DNA of 64,000 nucleotides from assembly GCF_029522115.1 (NCBI RefSeq), contig NZ_JAKWFK010000002.1, positions 186,001 to 250,000 on the forward strand, read 5' to 3'. Positions within the stretch are counted from its first letter, which is position 1. Every line of letters starts with the position of its first letter. The translations under genes and the position numbers were made by a program. The notes beneath the pieces were generated by a model. It did not search any database. It was not told where the DNA came from and saw nothing but the letters and a program-made list of their open reading frames with translations. The stretch comes from Trinickia sp. Y13. GTDB taxonomy: Bacteria; Pseudomonadota; Gammaproteobacteria; Burkholderiales; Burkholderiaceae. Of the stretch, positions 26,725 through 37,228 are shown in pieces.

Positions 26725-27732
26725 ATGCTCACGTTTCAGCAAATCATCCTGACGCTGCAATCCTATTGGGACAAACAGGGTTGTGCGCTACTGCAGCCGA
26801 TCGACATGGAAGTCGGCGCGGGCACCTCGCACGTCCACACGTTCCTGCGCGCCGTGGGCCCCGAGCCGTGGCGCGCGGCATACGTGCAGCCTTCGCGGCG
26901 CCCGAAAGACGGCCGCTACGGCGACAACCCGAACCGTCTGCAGCATTACTATCAATACCAAGTGGTGCTCAAGCCGGCGCCCGAAAACATTCTCGATCTT
27001 TATCTCGGCTCGCTCGAAGCGCTCGGCTTCGACCTGAAGCAAAACGACGTGCGCTTCGTCGAAGACGATTGGGAAAACCCCACGCTCGGCGCCTGGGGCC
27101 TCGGCTGGGAAGTTTGGCTCAACGGCATGGAAGTCACCCAGTTCACCTACTTCCAGCAAGTGGGCGGGCTCGATTGCAAGCCCGTGCTCGGCGAAATCAC
27201 CTACGGGCTCGAGCGGCTCGCGATGTATCTTCAGAAGGTAGAAAACGTCTACGATCTCATCTGGACGGAATGGGAAGAAGCGGGCCCCAACGGCCCCGAA
27301 CTGCGTCGCCTCACCTATGGCGACGTCTACCACCAGAACGAAGTCGAGCAGTCCACCTACAACTTCGAGCACGCCAACGTCGACCTGCTGTTCACGCTCT
27401 TCAGCAGCTACGAATCCGAAGCGAAGCGGATGATCGAAACGCAGCTCGCGCTGCCCGGCTACGAGCTCGTGCTCAAGGCCGCCCATACGTTCAATCTGCT
27501 CGATGCGCGCGGCGCGATCTCCGTCACGGAACGTGCGGCGTACATCGGCCGCATCCGCGCGCTGTCGCGGCTCGTGGCGCAGGCGTACTACGACTCGCGC
27601 GAGAAGCTCGGCTTTCCGATGCTCGGCAATCCCGTGCACGGCGTACCTGGCTTGACCACCGACGAACAGGACGCCGCCATGCCGGCGTGGGCGCCGCCAT
27701 TGAAGGTCGAGCGCGCGATCGACAAGGAATGA
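26725..27732 (+). CDS. glyQ: Glycyl-tRNA synthetase alpha subunit
   Basis: The product is 335 aa. With GlyS it forms the alpha2-beta2 bacterial glycyl-tRNA synthetase that charges tRNA-Gly; the alpha subunit holds the class II catalytic core. The start [20 protein letters not shown] is characteristic, as are [30 protein letters not shown] (motif 2 region, read in blocks) and [20 protein letters not shown]. An AAGGCAAG sequence precedes the ATG. The next gene starts one base after the stop codon, so the two subunits are translated together. Confidence 0.98.
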   Translation: MLTFQQIILTLQSYWDKQGCALLQPIDMEVGAGTSHVHTFLRAVGPEPWRAAYVQPSRRPKDGRYGDNPNRLQHYYQYQVVLKPAPENILDLYLGSLEALGFDLKQNDVRFVEDDWENPTLGAWGLGWEVWLNGMEVTQFTYFQQVGGLDCKPVLGEITYGLERLAMYLQKVENVYDLIWTEWEEAGPNGPELRRLTYGDVYHQNEVEQSTYNFEHANVDLLFTLFSSYESEAKRMIETQLALPGYELVLKAAHTFNLLDARGAISVTERAAYIGRIRALSRLVAQAYYDSREKLGFPMLGNPVHGVPGLTTDEQDAAMPAWAPPLKVERAIDKE

Positions 27733-27733
27733 C

Positions 27734-29902
27734 GTGACTGCAACGAATATGAATCAAGCCCAACAAGCCACACTGCTCGTCGAACTATTGACCGAGGAAC
27801 TGCCGCCCAAAGCGCTGGCGCGGCTGTCCGACGCTTTCGCGCACAATCTCGTCGAACGCCTCGCGGCGCGCGACCTCATCGACGGCGAGCCGTCGTTCGA
27901 ACGCTTCGCCACGCCGCGCCGCCTCGCCGTCGCGATCAAGAACGTGCGCGCGCTCGCCCCTGAGAAGCAAGTGCGCGAGAAGGTCCTGCCCGTGTCGGTC
28001 GCGCTCGACGCGAACGGCCAGCCTACCGCGCCGCTCGCCAAGAAGCTCGCGGCGCTCGGCTTTCCGGATATCCCGCTCGGCGATCTGGAACGCGCGTCCG
28101 ACGGCAAGGCCGAAGCCTTCTTTTTGCGCTATTCGGCGCCGGGCGCAACGCTCGCCGACGGTCTGCAAGCCGCGCTCGACGAAGTCCTCGCGCTGGGCAA
28201 GCTGCCGATCCCGAAGATGATGACGTATCAGCGCCCCGACGGCACGAGCGTGCAGTTCGTGCGCCCGGTACAACGCCTCACCGCCTTGCATGGCGAAGCG
28301 GTCGTTCCCGTCACGGCATTCGGCATCGACGCGGGCGATACGACGCTTGGCCACCGCTTCCTCTCGGACGGCCTCGTGGCCATCCTGCACGCCGACGACT
28401 ACGCGCACACGCTGCGCACCAAGGGCCATGTGATGGCCAGCTTCGCGCAGCGGCGCGAAAGCATCGTAGAGCAATTGAACGCCCATGCGCACGGCGATCG
28501 CGTGGTCATGCCGGAGGCCCTGCTCGACGAAGTGACGGCGCTCGTCGAATGGCCCGTCGTCTACGAATGCCGCTTCGACGATCAGTTCCTCGCCGTGCCG
28601 CAGGAGTGCCTGATCCTGACGATGCAGACGAATCAGAAGTACTTCGCGCTGACCGATGAAGCCGGCAAGCTGCGCTCGCGCTTTCTGATCGTCTCGAACA
28701 TCGCCACCGACACGCCGAGCGAAATCGTCGAAGGCAACGAGCGCGTGGTCCGTCCGCGCCTGGCCGACGCCAAATTCTTCTTCGAGCAAGACAAGAAGAA
28801 GCCGCTCGCCGAGCGCGTGCCACTGCTTGCGAACGTCGTTTATCACAACAAGCTCGGAACGCAACTCGAGCGCGTGGAGCGGCTCGAAGCGCTTGCGCGC
28901 CTGATCGCCCCGCACCTGGACGCCGATCCCGGGCTGGCCGCACGCGCGGCGCGCCTTGCGAAGGCCGACTTATTGACCGACATGGTTGGCGAGTTCCCCG
29001 AGCTGCAAGGCACGATGGGCACCTACTACGCGCGCCACGACGGCGAAGCGGAGGAAGTCGCCCTTGCCTGCACGGAACACTATCAGCCGCGCTTCTCGGG
29101 TGACGCGTTGCCCGCGACGGGCGTCGGCACGGCGGTCGCGCTGGCCGACAAACTGGAAACGCTGACAGGCATCTGGGGCATTGGCCTCGTGCCCACCGGG
29201 GAAAAGGATCCGTTCGCCCTGCGCCGCCACGCGCTCGGCGTGCTGCGCATCTTGATCGAGAAAGCGTTGCCGATCGATCTCGTTGCACTGCTGCGCGAGG
29301 CCGCCGCGTGCTTTCGCACCACGCCGCAAGTGGCCGATTGCACCGACGCGCTCTACGCGTTCTTCATGGATCGCCTGCGGGGCCTGCTGCGCGAGCGCGG
29401 CTACGCCGCAAGCGAGATCGAGGCCGTGCTGAGCCTTCAGCCTACGAGGCTCGACGACATCGTCGCCCGCCTGGATGCCGTGCGCGAGTTTTCCGCGCTG
29501 CCCGAAGCCGGCGCACTGGCCGCGGCGAACAAGCGGATCACGAACATCCTGAAGAAATCGGAAGCCGAAGTCAGCGTTGCAACAGCCGGCGCCGGCGCAT
29601 CGGCGGTGGCTGCTTCGGCAGCGCTCGCCGTGCAACCGGCCTTGCTCGTCGAACCGGCGGAGCTTGCCCTGAACGAACAGTTGAAGCGGGTCGCGCCCAC
29701 CGTCCAAGCGCAATTGGAGCGGCACGACTACACGCGTGCGCTCTCGGCGCTCGCGGCGCTGCGAGATCCCGTCGATACGTTCTTCAACGACGTGATGGTC
29801 AACGCCGAGGACGCGGCGTTGCGCAAAAACCGGCTCGCGTTGCTGGCCGAACTACATGCGCAGATGAACTGCGTCGCCGACATCTCCAAGCTCGCGGCGT
29901 AA
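27734..29902 (+). CDS. glyS: Glycyl-tRNA synthetase beta subunit
   Basis: The product is 722 aa from GTG 27734; an ATG five codons later (27749) is also possible. The N-terminus [19 protein letters not shown] is the family hallmark, followed by the large body with [28 protein letters not shown] and [18 protein letters not shown], and a C-terminal anticodon-binding DALR-like region. It recognises tRNA-Gly and completes the heterotetramer with GlyQ. An Ala-rich insert near residues 615-640 looks like a flexible linker. Confidence 0.98.
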   Translation: MTATNMNQAQQATLLVELLTEELPPKALARLSDAFAHNLVERLAARDLIDGEPSFERFATPRRLAVAIKNVRALAPEKQVREKVLPVSVALDANGQPTAPLAKKLAALGFPDIPLGDLERASDGKAEAFFLRYSAPGATLADGLQAALDEVLALGKLPIPKMMTYQRPDGTSVQFVRPVQRLTALHGEAVVPVTAFGIDAGDTTLGHRFLSDGLVAILHADDYAHTLRTKGHVMASFAQRRESIVEQLNAHAHGDRVVMPEALLDEVTALVEWPVVYECRFDDQFLAVPQECLILTMQTNQKYFALTDEAGKLRSRFLIVSNIATDTPSEIVEGNERVVRPRLADAKFFFEQDKKKPLAERVPLLANVVYHNKLGTQLERVERLEALARLIAPHLDADPGLAARAARLAKADLLTDMVGEFPELQGTMGTYYARHDGEAEEVALACTEHYQPRFSGDALPATGVGTAVALADKLETLTGIWGIGLVPTGEKDPFALRRHALGVLRILIEKALPIDLVALLREAAACFRTTPQVADCTDALYAFFMDRLRGLLRERGYAASEIEAVLSLQPTRLDDIVARLDAVREFSALPEAGALAAANKRITNILKKSEAEVSVATAGAGASAVAASAALAVQPALLVEPAELALNEQLKRVAPTVQAQLERHDYTRALSALAALRDPVDTFFNDVMVNAEDAALRKNRLALLAELHAQMNCVADISKLAA

Positions 29903-29930
29903 CGAGCGAGAGAGAGCGAAAGAGAAACTT

Positions 29931-30488
29931 ATGAGTTCGGGCAAGAAGCTTGTCATCCTCGATCGCGACGGAGTCATCAACCTCGATTCCGACGCCTTCA
30001 TCAAATCGCCCGACGAATGGGTGGCGATTCCGGGCAGCCTGGAGGCGATCGCGCGATTGAACCAGGCCGGCTACCGCGTCGTGGTCGCATCGAATCAATC
30101 CGGGATCGGCCGGGGCTTGTTCGACATGGCCACGTTGAACGCCATGCACGAAAAGATGCATCGCGCAGCGGCAGCCGTCGGCGGGCGCATCGACGCCGTC
30201 TTTTTCTGCCCGCACACGGCCGAAGATCAATGCGAGTGCCGCAAACCCAAGCCCGGCCTGTTGCAGATGATCCTCGATCGCTTCGAGATCGATCCGGCTA
30301 CGACACCCGTGGTGGGCGATGCATTGCGCGACTTGCAAGCCGGCGCGGCGCTCGGGTTTCCCACTCATCTCGTGCTGACCGGCAAGGGCAAAAAAGCGCT
30401 CGCGGCAGGCGGTTTGCCCGATGGAACACAAGTGCACGACGACCTGAAGGCGTTCGCGCTGACGTTCCTAGCGAGCCACGCCGACTGA
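29931..30488 (+). CDS. gmhB: D-glycero-beta-D-manno-heptose-1,7-bisphosphate 7-phosphatase
   Basis: The product is 185 aa. It removes the 7-phosphate in ADP-heptose synthesis for the LPS inner core. HAD motif I is D11-R-D13-G, and VASNQSGIGRG is motif II. The zinc site typical of GmhB (and of histidinol phosphatase) is seen at C93, H95, C101 and C103 (CPHTAEDQCEC), followed by RKPKPG and VVGDALRDLQAG. It sits 28 bp after glyS and 41 bp before the acyltransferase gene, a conserved Burkholderiaceae order. Confidence 0.95.
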   Translation: MSSGKKLVILDRDGVINLDSDAFIKSPDEWVAIPGSLEAIARLNQAGYRVVVASNQSGIGRGLFDMATLNAMHEKMHRAAAAVGGRIDAVFFCPHTAEDQCECRKPKPGLLQMILDRFEIDPATTPVVGDALRDLQAGAALGFPTHLVLTGKGKKALAAGGLPDGTQVHDDLKAFALTFLASHAD

Positions 30489-30529
30489 GCCGCGCAAGCG
30501 CGCTCGACGCCAACCGATCGAAGACCTCA

Positions 30530-31324
30530 ATGCCACTTGCCCGCTTCCTCCGCTCACTGCTGCTGTTCCTATTCTTTATCGTGTACACAGTGCCGTACGC
30601 GATCGCCTGCTTCATTGCTTTCCCGTTCCTCAATGCCGACCGGCGCTACTGGATGGCCGTCGGCTGGTGCCGCAGCACACTGTTCGTCGCTCGGCATCTG
30701 AATGGCATCCGCTATCGAATCGAGGGCATGGAACATCTGCCCAACGGGCCGGCCGTACTGCTTTCGAAGCATCAGTCGGCCTGGGAAACGGTTGCGTTTC
30801 CCGCGATCATGCCGCGCCCGCTTTGCTACGTGTTCAAGCGCGAATTGCTTTACGTGCCGTTCTTCGGTTGGGCGCTCGGCATGTTGAAGATGGTTCACAT
30901 CGACCGCAAGGAAGGCAAATATGCGTTCGCCTCGGTCGTCAAGCAGGGGCGCAAGCGCATGAGCGACGGCGCCTGGGTGATCATGTTTCCCGAGGGCACG
31001 CGCACGCAAGTGGGCTCGCAAGGCAAATACAAGACGGGCGGCGCGCGCTTCGCCATCGATGCGGGCGCGCCCGTGGTGCCGATCGCGCACAACGCCGGCC
31101 ACGTCTGGCCGCGCAATTCGTTCATCAAATTCGCGGGCACGGTGACGGTATCGATCGGCAAGCCGATCGAATCGGCAGGGCTCACGCCCGATGAACTGAA
31201 TTCGCGCGTCGAAGCATGGATCGAAACCGAGATGCGCCGCATCGATCCCGACGCTTACCGCGACACCGACATGAGCGGCGCCGGCCTGCGCGTCCGTAAG
31301 CGCGCCGACGCCGCGCGCAACTGA
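30530..31324 (+). CDS. PlsC-like lysophospholipid (1-acylglycerol-3-phosphate) acyltransferase
   Basis: The product is 264 aa starting at ATG 30530, where a strongly hydrophobic N-terminal anchor begins (residues 5-34). The family transfers an acyl chain to lysophosphatidic acid or a related acceptor at the inner membrane. Motif I is H81-QSAW-E86, that is HX4E instead of the usual HX4D; motif III is FPEGTR at 153-158, and VVPIAHNAGHVWP corresponds to motif IV. HX4E is seen in some members of this subgroup, so activity is not ruled out, but the acceptor may differ from that of classical PlsC. Confidence 0.87.
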   Translation: MPLARFLRSLLLFLFFIVYTVPYAIACFIAFPFLNADRRYWMAVGWCRSTLFVARHLNGIRYRIEGMEHLPNGPAVLLSKHQSAWETVAFPAIMPRPLCYVFKRELLYVPFFGWALGMLKMVHIDRKEGKYAFASVVKQGRKRMSDGAWVIMFPEGTRTQVGSQGKYKTGGARFAIDAGAPVVPIAHNAGHVWPRNSFIKFAGTVTVSIGKPIESAGLTPDELNSRVEAWIETEMRRIDPDAYRDTDMSGAGLRVRKRADAARN

Positions 31325-31345
31325 CGGCCGAATCGACAGCGCACG

Positions 31346-32215
31346 ATGCCCAGATCCGCCAAGCCCCCCCCCGCAACAGCCCTCGACAGCCGGCAGCTCG
31401 ACCTGCCGCTGTTCTCGGAGCCTGTCGGTGAAGGCATGCTCTCCCCGCCCGCAAGCGGCTCGCCGCCGCGCCCCGATCCCGCGCCGAACGGCGTCAAGCC
31501 GCGGCGTTTGACGCTGAACGGGCGCACGCTCGAATACGGCCTCAAGCGTTCGTCGCGGCGCACCATCGGTTTTTCGATCGACGGCAGCGGCCTGACGATC
31601 ACGGCGCCGAGATGGGTGACGCTCGCGGACATCGAAACGGCGATCGTCGGCAAGGAGCGCTGGATTTTTGCGAAGCTCGCCGAATGGCAGACGCGCACGG
31701 AGCAACGCGCACTGCCGCGCATCGAGTGGCGCGACGGCGCACTCATTCCGTTTCTGGGCAAGCCCGTGCGCATCGCGCTCGCTTCCACTCATGCGGCGCT
31801 CTCGTACGACGAGCAAGCCGCCGCGCTAGCGCTTGCCTTACCCGCGCACGCCGATGCGCAACAGATCAAAGACCGCGTTCAGGGCTGGCTGCAAACGGAG
31901 GCGAAGCGTCTGTTCGGAGAACGGCTGGCGCACTATGCGACTAAGCTCGGCGTCGCTTACAAGGGCTACGCGCTGTCTTCGGCCGCCACGCGCTGGGGCA
32001 GTTGTTCGAGCGACGGTCGCATTCGACTGAACTGGCGGCTCATTCACTTTCCGCTGTCGATCATCGACTATGTGGTCGCGCATGAACTCGCCCATCTGCG
32101 CGAAATGAACCACAGCCCGCGCTTTTGGCAAACGGTCGAATCGATCTTCCCCGAGTTTCGCGAAGCGCGGCATACGCTCAAGCATCACCCGCCGGAATTG
32201 CTACCGACGCTGTGA
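31346..32215 (+). CDS. YgjP-type zinc metallopeptidase
   Basis: The product is 289 aa. The C-terminal half is a YgjP (DUF45)-type metallopeptidase domain with HELAH at 246-250 and a third ligand at H256 (HELAHLREMNHSPRFW), plus RWGSCSSDGRIRLNWRLIHF, the conserved block ahead of the helix. The first 55 residues are Pro-rich and probably disordered. The cellular substrate of this family is not known. It is 21 bp downstream of the acyltransferase and probably co-transcribed with it. Confidence 0.9.
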   Translation: MPRSAKPPPATALDSRQLDLPLFSEPVGEGMLSPPASGSPPRPDPAPNGVKPRRLTLNGRTLEYGLKRSSRRTIGFSIDGSGLTITAPRWVTLADIETAIVGKERWIFAKLAEWQTRTEQRALPRIEWRDGALIPFLGKPVRIALASTHAALSYDEQAAALALALPAHADAQQIKDRVQGWLQTEAKRLFGERLAHYATKLGVAYKGYALSSAATRWGSCSSDGRIRLNWRLIHFPLSIIDYVVAHELAHLREMNHSPRFWQTVESIFPEFREARHTLKHHPPELLPTL

Positions 32216-32296
32216 CGATGAGCGCAGGCTGCGCCGGTGCGCCGATGCATCGACGGATACATGCGCACGGGAAGCCGGTACCATGCGCGCACCGAG

Positions 32297-32686
32297 TCAG
32301 TGGGTCTTGCGCTGAACGAACTCGATTTTGTAGCCGTCCGGGTCGGTGACGAATGCGATCACGGTCGTACCGTGCTTCATCGGGCCAGCCTCGCGCACGA
32401 CGGTCCCGCCCTGCGCTTTGATCTTGTCGCACGCCGCATAGGCGTCGTCGACTTCTAGCGCGATATGACCATAGCCGGTGCCTAGGTCGTAGGATTTGGT
32501 GTCCCAGTTGTGCGTCAACTCGATGACGGCGCCTTCGCTTTCGTCGGTGTAGCCGACAAAGGCGAGCGTAAAGCGGCCCTCGGGGTAGTCTTGGCGGCGC
32601 AGCAGCTTCATGCCGAGCAACTCGGTGTAGAACTTGAGCGAGCGATCGAGATCGCCGACCCGTAGCATCGTGTGCAGCAAGCGCAT
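32297..32686 (-). CDS. gloA: Lactoylglutathione lyase (glyoxalase I)
   Basis: The product is 129 aa from ATG 32686, preceded by GGAG; an earlier ATG at 32704 would add six residues. It isomerises the hemithioacetal of methylglyoxal and glutathione to S-lactoylglutathione. The four metal ligands are in the same positions as in E. coli GloA: H5, E56, H74 and E122. The length and lack of the eukaryotic insert suggest the nickel-type bacterial enzyme. It is convergent with the metallopeptidase gene and divergent from the EamA transporter. Confidence 0.97.
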   Translation of the reverse strand: MRLLHTMLRVGDLDRSLKFYTELLGMKLLRRQDYPEGRFTLAFVGYTDESEGAVIELTHNWDTKSYDLGTGYGHIALEVDDAYAACDKIKAQGGTVVREAGPMKHGTTVIAFVTDPDGYKIEFVQRKTH

Positions 32687-32911
32687 CGTAGTCTCCAGTT
32701 TCATGACAAATGAGGCGAAGAAGCGAAATCTAGCAAGAAACTGCCCAGCGTGCTCGCTGTGACGGCGATGCGGCCGCTTTGGGCGCGATCAAGCGTTCGC
32801 CGCGCCGTTTTGGTATGGTACGTGGGCTGGTCGAAACCAGCCCGGCACAAGCCCGCTACCGTGCCCAACCGCCGGCGCCGCACGTCCCTCTCTCGATCGA
32901 TACGACTTCGC

Positions 32912-33868
32912 ATGAACACCGCCACTGCAGCAATCGGTACGACGATTCCCGCGCGACGAGCGCCGGATGCGTTCGCCATCGCACTGATGATCCTGCTGTG
33001 CGCGATTTGGGGGCTGCAGCAAGTGGCCATCAAAACGACCAACGGCGCGCTCGGCCCGATGTTCCAGGCTGGTTTGCGCTCGACGATCGCGGCGCTGCTG
33101 GTTTTGGGCTGGGCGCGCTTGCGCGGCACGCCGCTGTTTCGGCAAGACGGCACGCTTGCGCCTGGGCTGCTGGCGGGGATCTTGTTCGCGGGCGAATTTA
33201 TTTGCATCTTCGCGGGGCTCACGCTCACGAGCGCCTCGCGCATGGCTGTCTTTCTGTACACGGCGCCGTGCTTCACGGCCCTCGGTCTGCATGCGTTCGT
33301 GGCTGGCGAGAAGATGCGCCGCATGCAATGGTGCGGCGTGGCTATCGCGTTTGTCGGCATCGCGCTCGCATTCGCCGACGGCTTCGCGCGTGCGCCGGCC
33401 GCTGGGGCGTCTGCGCTGGCAGGCGTGGTGGGCGATGCGCTCGGCGTGCTCGGCGGCGTGATGTGGGCCGCGACCACGGTAGTCGTGCGCGCGAGTTCGC
33501 TCTCGCAGACGAGCGCGAGCAAAACCTTGTTCTATCAGCTTGCCGTGTCGGCGGTCGTGTTGCTCGCGATCGCGTTTGCGCTGGGGGAAGAACACCGCGT
33601 CCATGTCACGCCGCTGGCCGTGGCAAGCCTGGCCTATCAAGCCGTCGCCGTCGCGTTCGTCAGCTATTTGACGTGGTTCTGGTTACTGACGCGGTATATG
33701 GCCTCGCGCCTGTCGGTGTTCTCGTTTCTGACACCGCTTTTCGGTGTCGGCTTCGGCGTCGTGCTGCTCGGCGAATCGTTCAGCACGCGCTTCGTTCTGG
33801 CTTCGATGCTCGTGCTGGCGGGCATCGTGCTCGTGAATGCGCCGGCGCGCCGGGCAGCGCCGACCTAG
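32912..33868 (+). CDS. EamA/DMT-family transporter
   Basis: The product is 318 aa from ATG 32912; the frame is open upstream, but the hydrophobic protein begins here. Ten predicted membrane helices are arranged as two EamA repeats (about 18-152 and 168-310). Motifs such as LRSTIAALLVLGWARLRG and FLTPLFGVGFGVVLLGE are typical of RhaT/YdcZ-like metabolite exporters. The substrate cannot be inferred. It ends four bases from the convergent rsmA stop. Confidence 0.87.
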   Translation: MNTATAAIGTTIPARRAPDAFAIALMILLCAIWGLQQVAIKTTNGALGPMFQAGLRSTIAALLVLGWARLRGTPLFRQDGTLAPGLLAGILFAGEFICIFAGLTLTSASRMAVFLYTAPCFTALGLHAFVAGEKMRRMQWCGVAIAFVGIALAFADGFARAPAAGASALAGVVGDALGVLGGVMWAATTVVVRASSLSQTSASKTLFYQLAVSAVVLLAIAFALGEEHRVHVTPLAVASLAYQAVAVAFVSYLTWFWLLTRYMASRLSVFSFLTPLFGVGFGVVLLGESFSTRFVLASMLVLAGIVLVNAPARRAAPT

Positions 33869-33872
33869 CGCA

Positions 33873-34691
33873 CTACCGCCCCGCCGCCAGCGCTTGCGCC
33901 ACCCGCACGTACTCGTCGACGGGCACATCTTCCGCACGCCGCGCCAAGTCGAAGCCAAGCCCTTCGAAATCGACCTTGTCTCGATAGGCCGCTAGTGTAT
34001 TGCGCAACATCTTGCGCCGCTGAGAAAACGCCGCCGTCACGAGCTCGCCGAACAGCCGCATATCGACGCTCGCCAGCTCGTGCGGCGCGTATGGAATCAT
34101 CCGCACGATCGCCGAATCGACCTTCGGCGGCGGCTGGAACGATTCCGGCGGCACGTCGAGCAGTTTGTCGATCACGTATCGGTATTGCAGCATCACCGAA
34201 AGCCGCCCGAACGCCTTCGTGCCAGGCTCCGCCACCATCCGCTCGACCACTTCGTTCTGCAACATGAAGTGCTGATCGATCACGATCGGCGCAAACGCCA
34301 TCAAATGAAACAGCAACGGGCTCGAGATGTTGTAAGGCAAATTGCCGACGATGCGCAGCGTCGGCTTCTCGCGCGTCGTGACGAGCGTCGAAAAATCGAA
34401 GGCGAGCGCATCGCCCGCATGCAGAGCGAGCCGCTCGCCGAACTTGTCCTGGAGCCGCGCGATGAGATCGCGATCGAGCTCGACGGCATGCAACGGCATC
34501 TCGGGCGTGGCGAGGCGTTCGACCAGCGGCTCGGTCAGTGCACCCAAGCCCGGCCCGATCTCGACCATTCGCTGGCCGCGCTCGGGAGCAATGAGCGAGA
34601 CGATCGAATCGATGATGCCGAGATCGACGAGGAAGTTCTGTCCGAACCGCTTGCGCGCGAAATGGCCTTGATGCTGTCTGCTGGTGGACAT
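33873..34691 (-). CDS. rsmA: 16S rRNA dimethyladenosine transferase (KsgA/RsmA)
   Basis: The product is 272 aa. It dimethylates A1518 and A1519 in helix 45 of 16S rRNA late in 30S assembly. The start ATG 34691 gives [20 protein letters not shown], which holds the conserved RKRFGQNFL motif. SAM-binding motif I is [14 protein letters not shown] and the catalytic motif IV is [12 protein letters not shown]. It is the last gene of the lptD-surA-pdxA-rsmA operon, 71 bp after pdxA; the open frame upstream of the ATG overlaps pdxA and is not coding. Confidence 0.97.
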   Translation of the reverse strand: MSTSRQHQGHFARKRFGQNFLVDLGIIDSIVSLIAPERGQRMVEIGPGLGALTEPLVERLATPEMPLHAVELDRDLIARLQDKFGERLALHAGDALAFDFSTLVTTREKPTLRIVGNLPYNISSPLLFHLMAFAPIVIDQHFMLQNEVVERMVAEPGTKAFGRLSVMLQYRYVIDKLLDVPPESFQPPPKVDSAIVRMIPYAPHELASVDMRLFGELVTAAFSQRRKMLRNTLAAYRDKVDFEGLGFDLARRAEDVPVDEYVRVAQALAAGR

Positions 34692-34762
34692 CGAAATCGT
34701 GAGGAATCCGAAATAAGTCGAGAAACGCTGCGGCGAACAACCTCGCTGCAGGCGGCCGTCCG

Positions 34763-35764
34763 TCAGCCGCCGCGCCGGTTGCGGGCCATCGTAACGGCTG
34801 TGTCGATAGCCGCGATCATGCTGCCCGCATCGGCGCGCCCGGTGCCCGCGAGGTCGAGCGCGGTGCCATGATCGACCGATGTGCGAATGATCGGTAGCCC
34901 CAACGTGATGTTGACGCCTTCGCCGAAGGTCGCATATTTGAGCACAGGCAACCCTTGATCGTGGAACATCGCAAGCACGCAGTCGGCTTGATCGAGGTAG
35001 CGCGGCTGGAATAGCGTATCGGCCGGATAAGGGCCGCGCGCGTCGATGCCGCGCCCCGTCGCCACAGCGAGCGCGGGAGCAATGACATCGATCTCTTCCC
35101 GACCCAAGTAGCCGTTCTCGCCCGCGTGAGGATTGAGCCCGGTGACGAGAATACGCGGCACCGGTAAACCGAAATAACGGCGCAGATCGCGATCGATGAT
35201 GGCGATGGTTTCGACCAGACCGTCGATCGTGAGCGCACCCGCCACATCCTTGAGCGGCAAATGCGTCGTCGCCAACGCCACCCGCAACGGACGATCGCCC
35301 GTGCCCGCCAGCATCATGACGACGCGCGGCGTAGCCGTGCGCTCGGCAAGATATTCGGTGTGCCCCGTGAACGGAACGCCGGCGTCGTTGATGGTGCTCT
35401 TTTGCAGCGGCGCCGTGACGATCGCGTCGAAAGCGCCGCCCAGCGCACCGTCGATTGCGTCGTCGAGCAAGCCCAGCACATACCGGCCGTTTGCCACATC
35501 GAGACGTCCCGCCTGCGCAGGCGCCGCCAATGCCCGATGCGCCACGCACACCCGCCCCGCGGCCAGCAACGCCGGCCAATCGACGCCGACGGCCTTAGCC
35601 CGCGCCTCGAGCAGCGCCGCATCTCCCAGCACCGCGAACCGCACCCCCGGCCAATGCGCCGCCGCGCCGGCCAGCGCCGCCGCCGTCAATTCCGGCCCCA
35701 CGCCGGCAGGCTCGCCGGTCGTGATCGCGATGGTCAAGGCAGCAGTGCCGACGGCGCTCGTCAT
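34763..35764 (-). CDS. pdxA: 4-hydroxythreonine-4-phosphate dehydrogenase
   Basis: The product is 333 aa. It oxidises 4-phosphohydroxy-L-threonine with NAD in the DXP-dependent pyridoxal 5'-phosphate pathway. The N-terminal [13 protein letters not shown] motif, the substrate loop [10 protein letters not shown], metal-site segments [11 protein letters not shown] and [10 protein letters not shown], and [11 protein letters not shown] are all present. It starts 11 bp after the surA stop. Its place between surA and rsmA is conserved in many proteobacteria. Confidence 0.97.
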   Translation of the reverse strand: MTSAVGTAALTIAITTGEPAGVGPELTAAALAGAAAHWPGVRFAVLGDAALLEARAKAVGVDWPALLAAGRVCVAHRALAAPAQAGRLDVANGRYVLGLLDDAIDGALGGAFDAIVTAPLQKSTINDAGVPFTGHTEYLAERTATPRVVMMLAGTGDRPLRVALATTHLPLKDVAGALTIDGLVETIAIIDRDLRRYFGLPVPRILVTGLNPHAGENGYLGREEIDVIAPALAVATGRGIDARGPYPADTLFQPRYLDQADCVLAMFHDQGLPVLKYATFGEGVNITLGLPIIRTSVDHGTALDLAGTGRADAGSMIAAIDTAVTMARNRRGG

Positions 35765-35775
35765 CGTCTAGCGGC

Positions 35776-37143
35776 TCACTGCTGCTGCCCAAGCGGGCCG
35801 CCGATCTTGTACTGGACGTAGGCCGAATCGCGCAATTGCCGCAGCCAATCCGAGTATGCTTGCTCGGCCTTGCGCTGACCGATCGCCTGGCGCGCCAAAT
35901 CCAACTGCTGCTGCACCGAACCTTCCGCTTCGCGCCGGCCCAGCACTTGGATCAAGTGGTAGCCGTACTCGCTGCGCACGGGCTCGCTGATCTCGCCGTC
36001 CTTCAAGTTGTTCATGGCGCGCTCGAATTCCGGCACCGTTTCGCCGGGGCTGACCCAGCCGAGATCGCCGCCTTGCGACGCCGAGCCGTCTTGCGAGTAC
36101 GTGCTCGCGAACTTGGCGAAATCGCCGCCCGCCTCGATCTGCTTGCGAATTTCGAGCAGCTTTTGCCGCGCCGCCCCTTCGGGCTGACCATCGCCGACGC
36201 GCACCAGAATATGGCGCACGTGCGTTTGCACGAGCTTGGGGGCGTCGGCCGCCGAACCGCCGATACCCGTGCGCCGGTCGACGAGCCGTACGATCTCGAA
36301 ACCTTCGTCGGTGCGAATCAAATCCGGGGCGATCTCGCCCGGACGCAACTGGGACGCGGCAGCCACGAACGGCGCAGGCAGATTTCCCGGCGACTTGAAG
36401 CCGAGATCGCCGCCTTTGGCCGCATCGGCGGCCTGGGAGTTCTCCTTCGCCAGCGATTCGAACTTCGCTCCGCCCTTCGCTTGCTGAAGAATCGCCTCGG
36501 CCTTCTTCTGCGCGGCGTCGATCTCCGTCTGCGCCGCGCCGGCGGGCGCCTTCACGAGAATGTGTTCGATGCGCAAGTCTTGCTGCGCCCGCGCACCCGG
36601 CCCGCGCTGGCTGGCGATGTAGTTGGCGACCTCCGCATCTGACACCGTCACCTTGCTGTCGACCTCTTTCTCGCGCAGCTTCGACAGCGTGAGCTCGTTG
36701 CGCGCGTCGCGCGTGAAGACCGACCAAGGCACACCTTCGGCCTCGATTCGCGACCGATAGACGTCGAGCGACAAGTGATTGGCGGCGGCCAGACGCTGCA
36801 GCGTCTTTTGCACGGCCGCGTCATCGACGACGATGCCGTCTTCTTTCGCTTTTTCCAACTGGATGCGCTCGATCACCATTTGATTGAGCACCTGCGCGCG
36901 CAACTGGTCTTGCGGCGGCACCGGCGCGTGCTGTTGCTCCAGCCGCCGCCCAATGAGCCCCACGCGCTGATCGAGCTCGCGCGCGGTGATGACGTCGCCA
37001 TTGACGACGGCCGCGACAGAGTCGACCGTTTGGCCGGCTTGCGGCTTCAGGGCTTGCGCCGCAGCCGGCGCGGCCGGCAGGAAAATGGCGGTGGCCACGG
37101 AGGCTGCCAGCGTTGCCAAGCGAACTTTATTCACGATTGCCAC
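35776..37143 (-). CDS. surA: Periplasmic chaperone and peptidyl-prolyl isomerase SurA
   Basis: The product is 455 aa from GTG 37143, chosen because GGAG lies five bases before it and the resulting protein begins directly with a signal peptide ([14 protein letters not shown]...PAAAQA). An ATG at 37194 would put 17 extra polar residues in front of the signal, which is unlikely. After the SurA N-terminal chaperone domain (about 40-190), two parvulin domains follow (starting at [10 protein letters not shown] and at [13 protein letters not shown]). SurA escorts outer-membrane proteins, notably LptD, to the BAM complex; lptD is the gene just upstream. Confidence 0.95.
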   Translation of the reverse strand: MAIVNKVRLATLAASVATAIFLPAAPAAAQALKPQAGQTVDSVAAVVNGDVITARELDQRVGLIGRRLEQQHAPVPPQDQLRAQVLNQMVIERIQLEKAKEDGIVVDDAAVQKTLQRLAAANHLSLDVYRSRIEAEGVPWSVFTRDARNELTLSKLREKEVDSKVTVSDAEVANYIASQRGPGARAQQDLRIEHILVKAPAGAAQTEIDAAQKKAEAILQQAKGGAKFESLAKENSQAADAAKGGDLGFKSPGNLPAPFVAAASQLRPGEIAPDLIRTDEGFEIVRLVDRRTGIGGSAADAPKLVQTHVRHILVRVGDGQPEGAARQKLLEIRKQIEAGGDFAKFASTYSQDGSASQGGDLGWVSPGETVPEFERAMNNLKDGEISEPVRSEYGYHLIQVLGRREAEGSVQQQLDLARQAIGQRKAEQAYSDWLRQLRDSAYVQYKIGGPLGQQQ

Positions 37144-37228
37144 AGATGCTCCAAATGTCTCGGGTACGTGTGTCACGTGCCCTTTTTTGCGCATGCCTAC
37201 TTGAATCCCGCTCGAATTCGCTCGGCGC

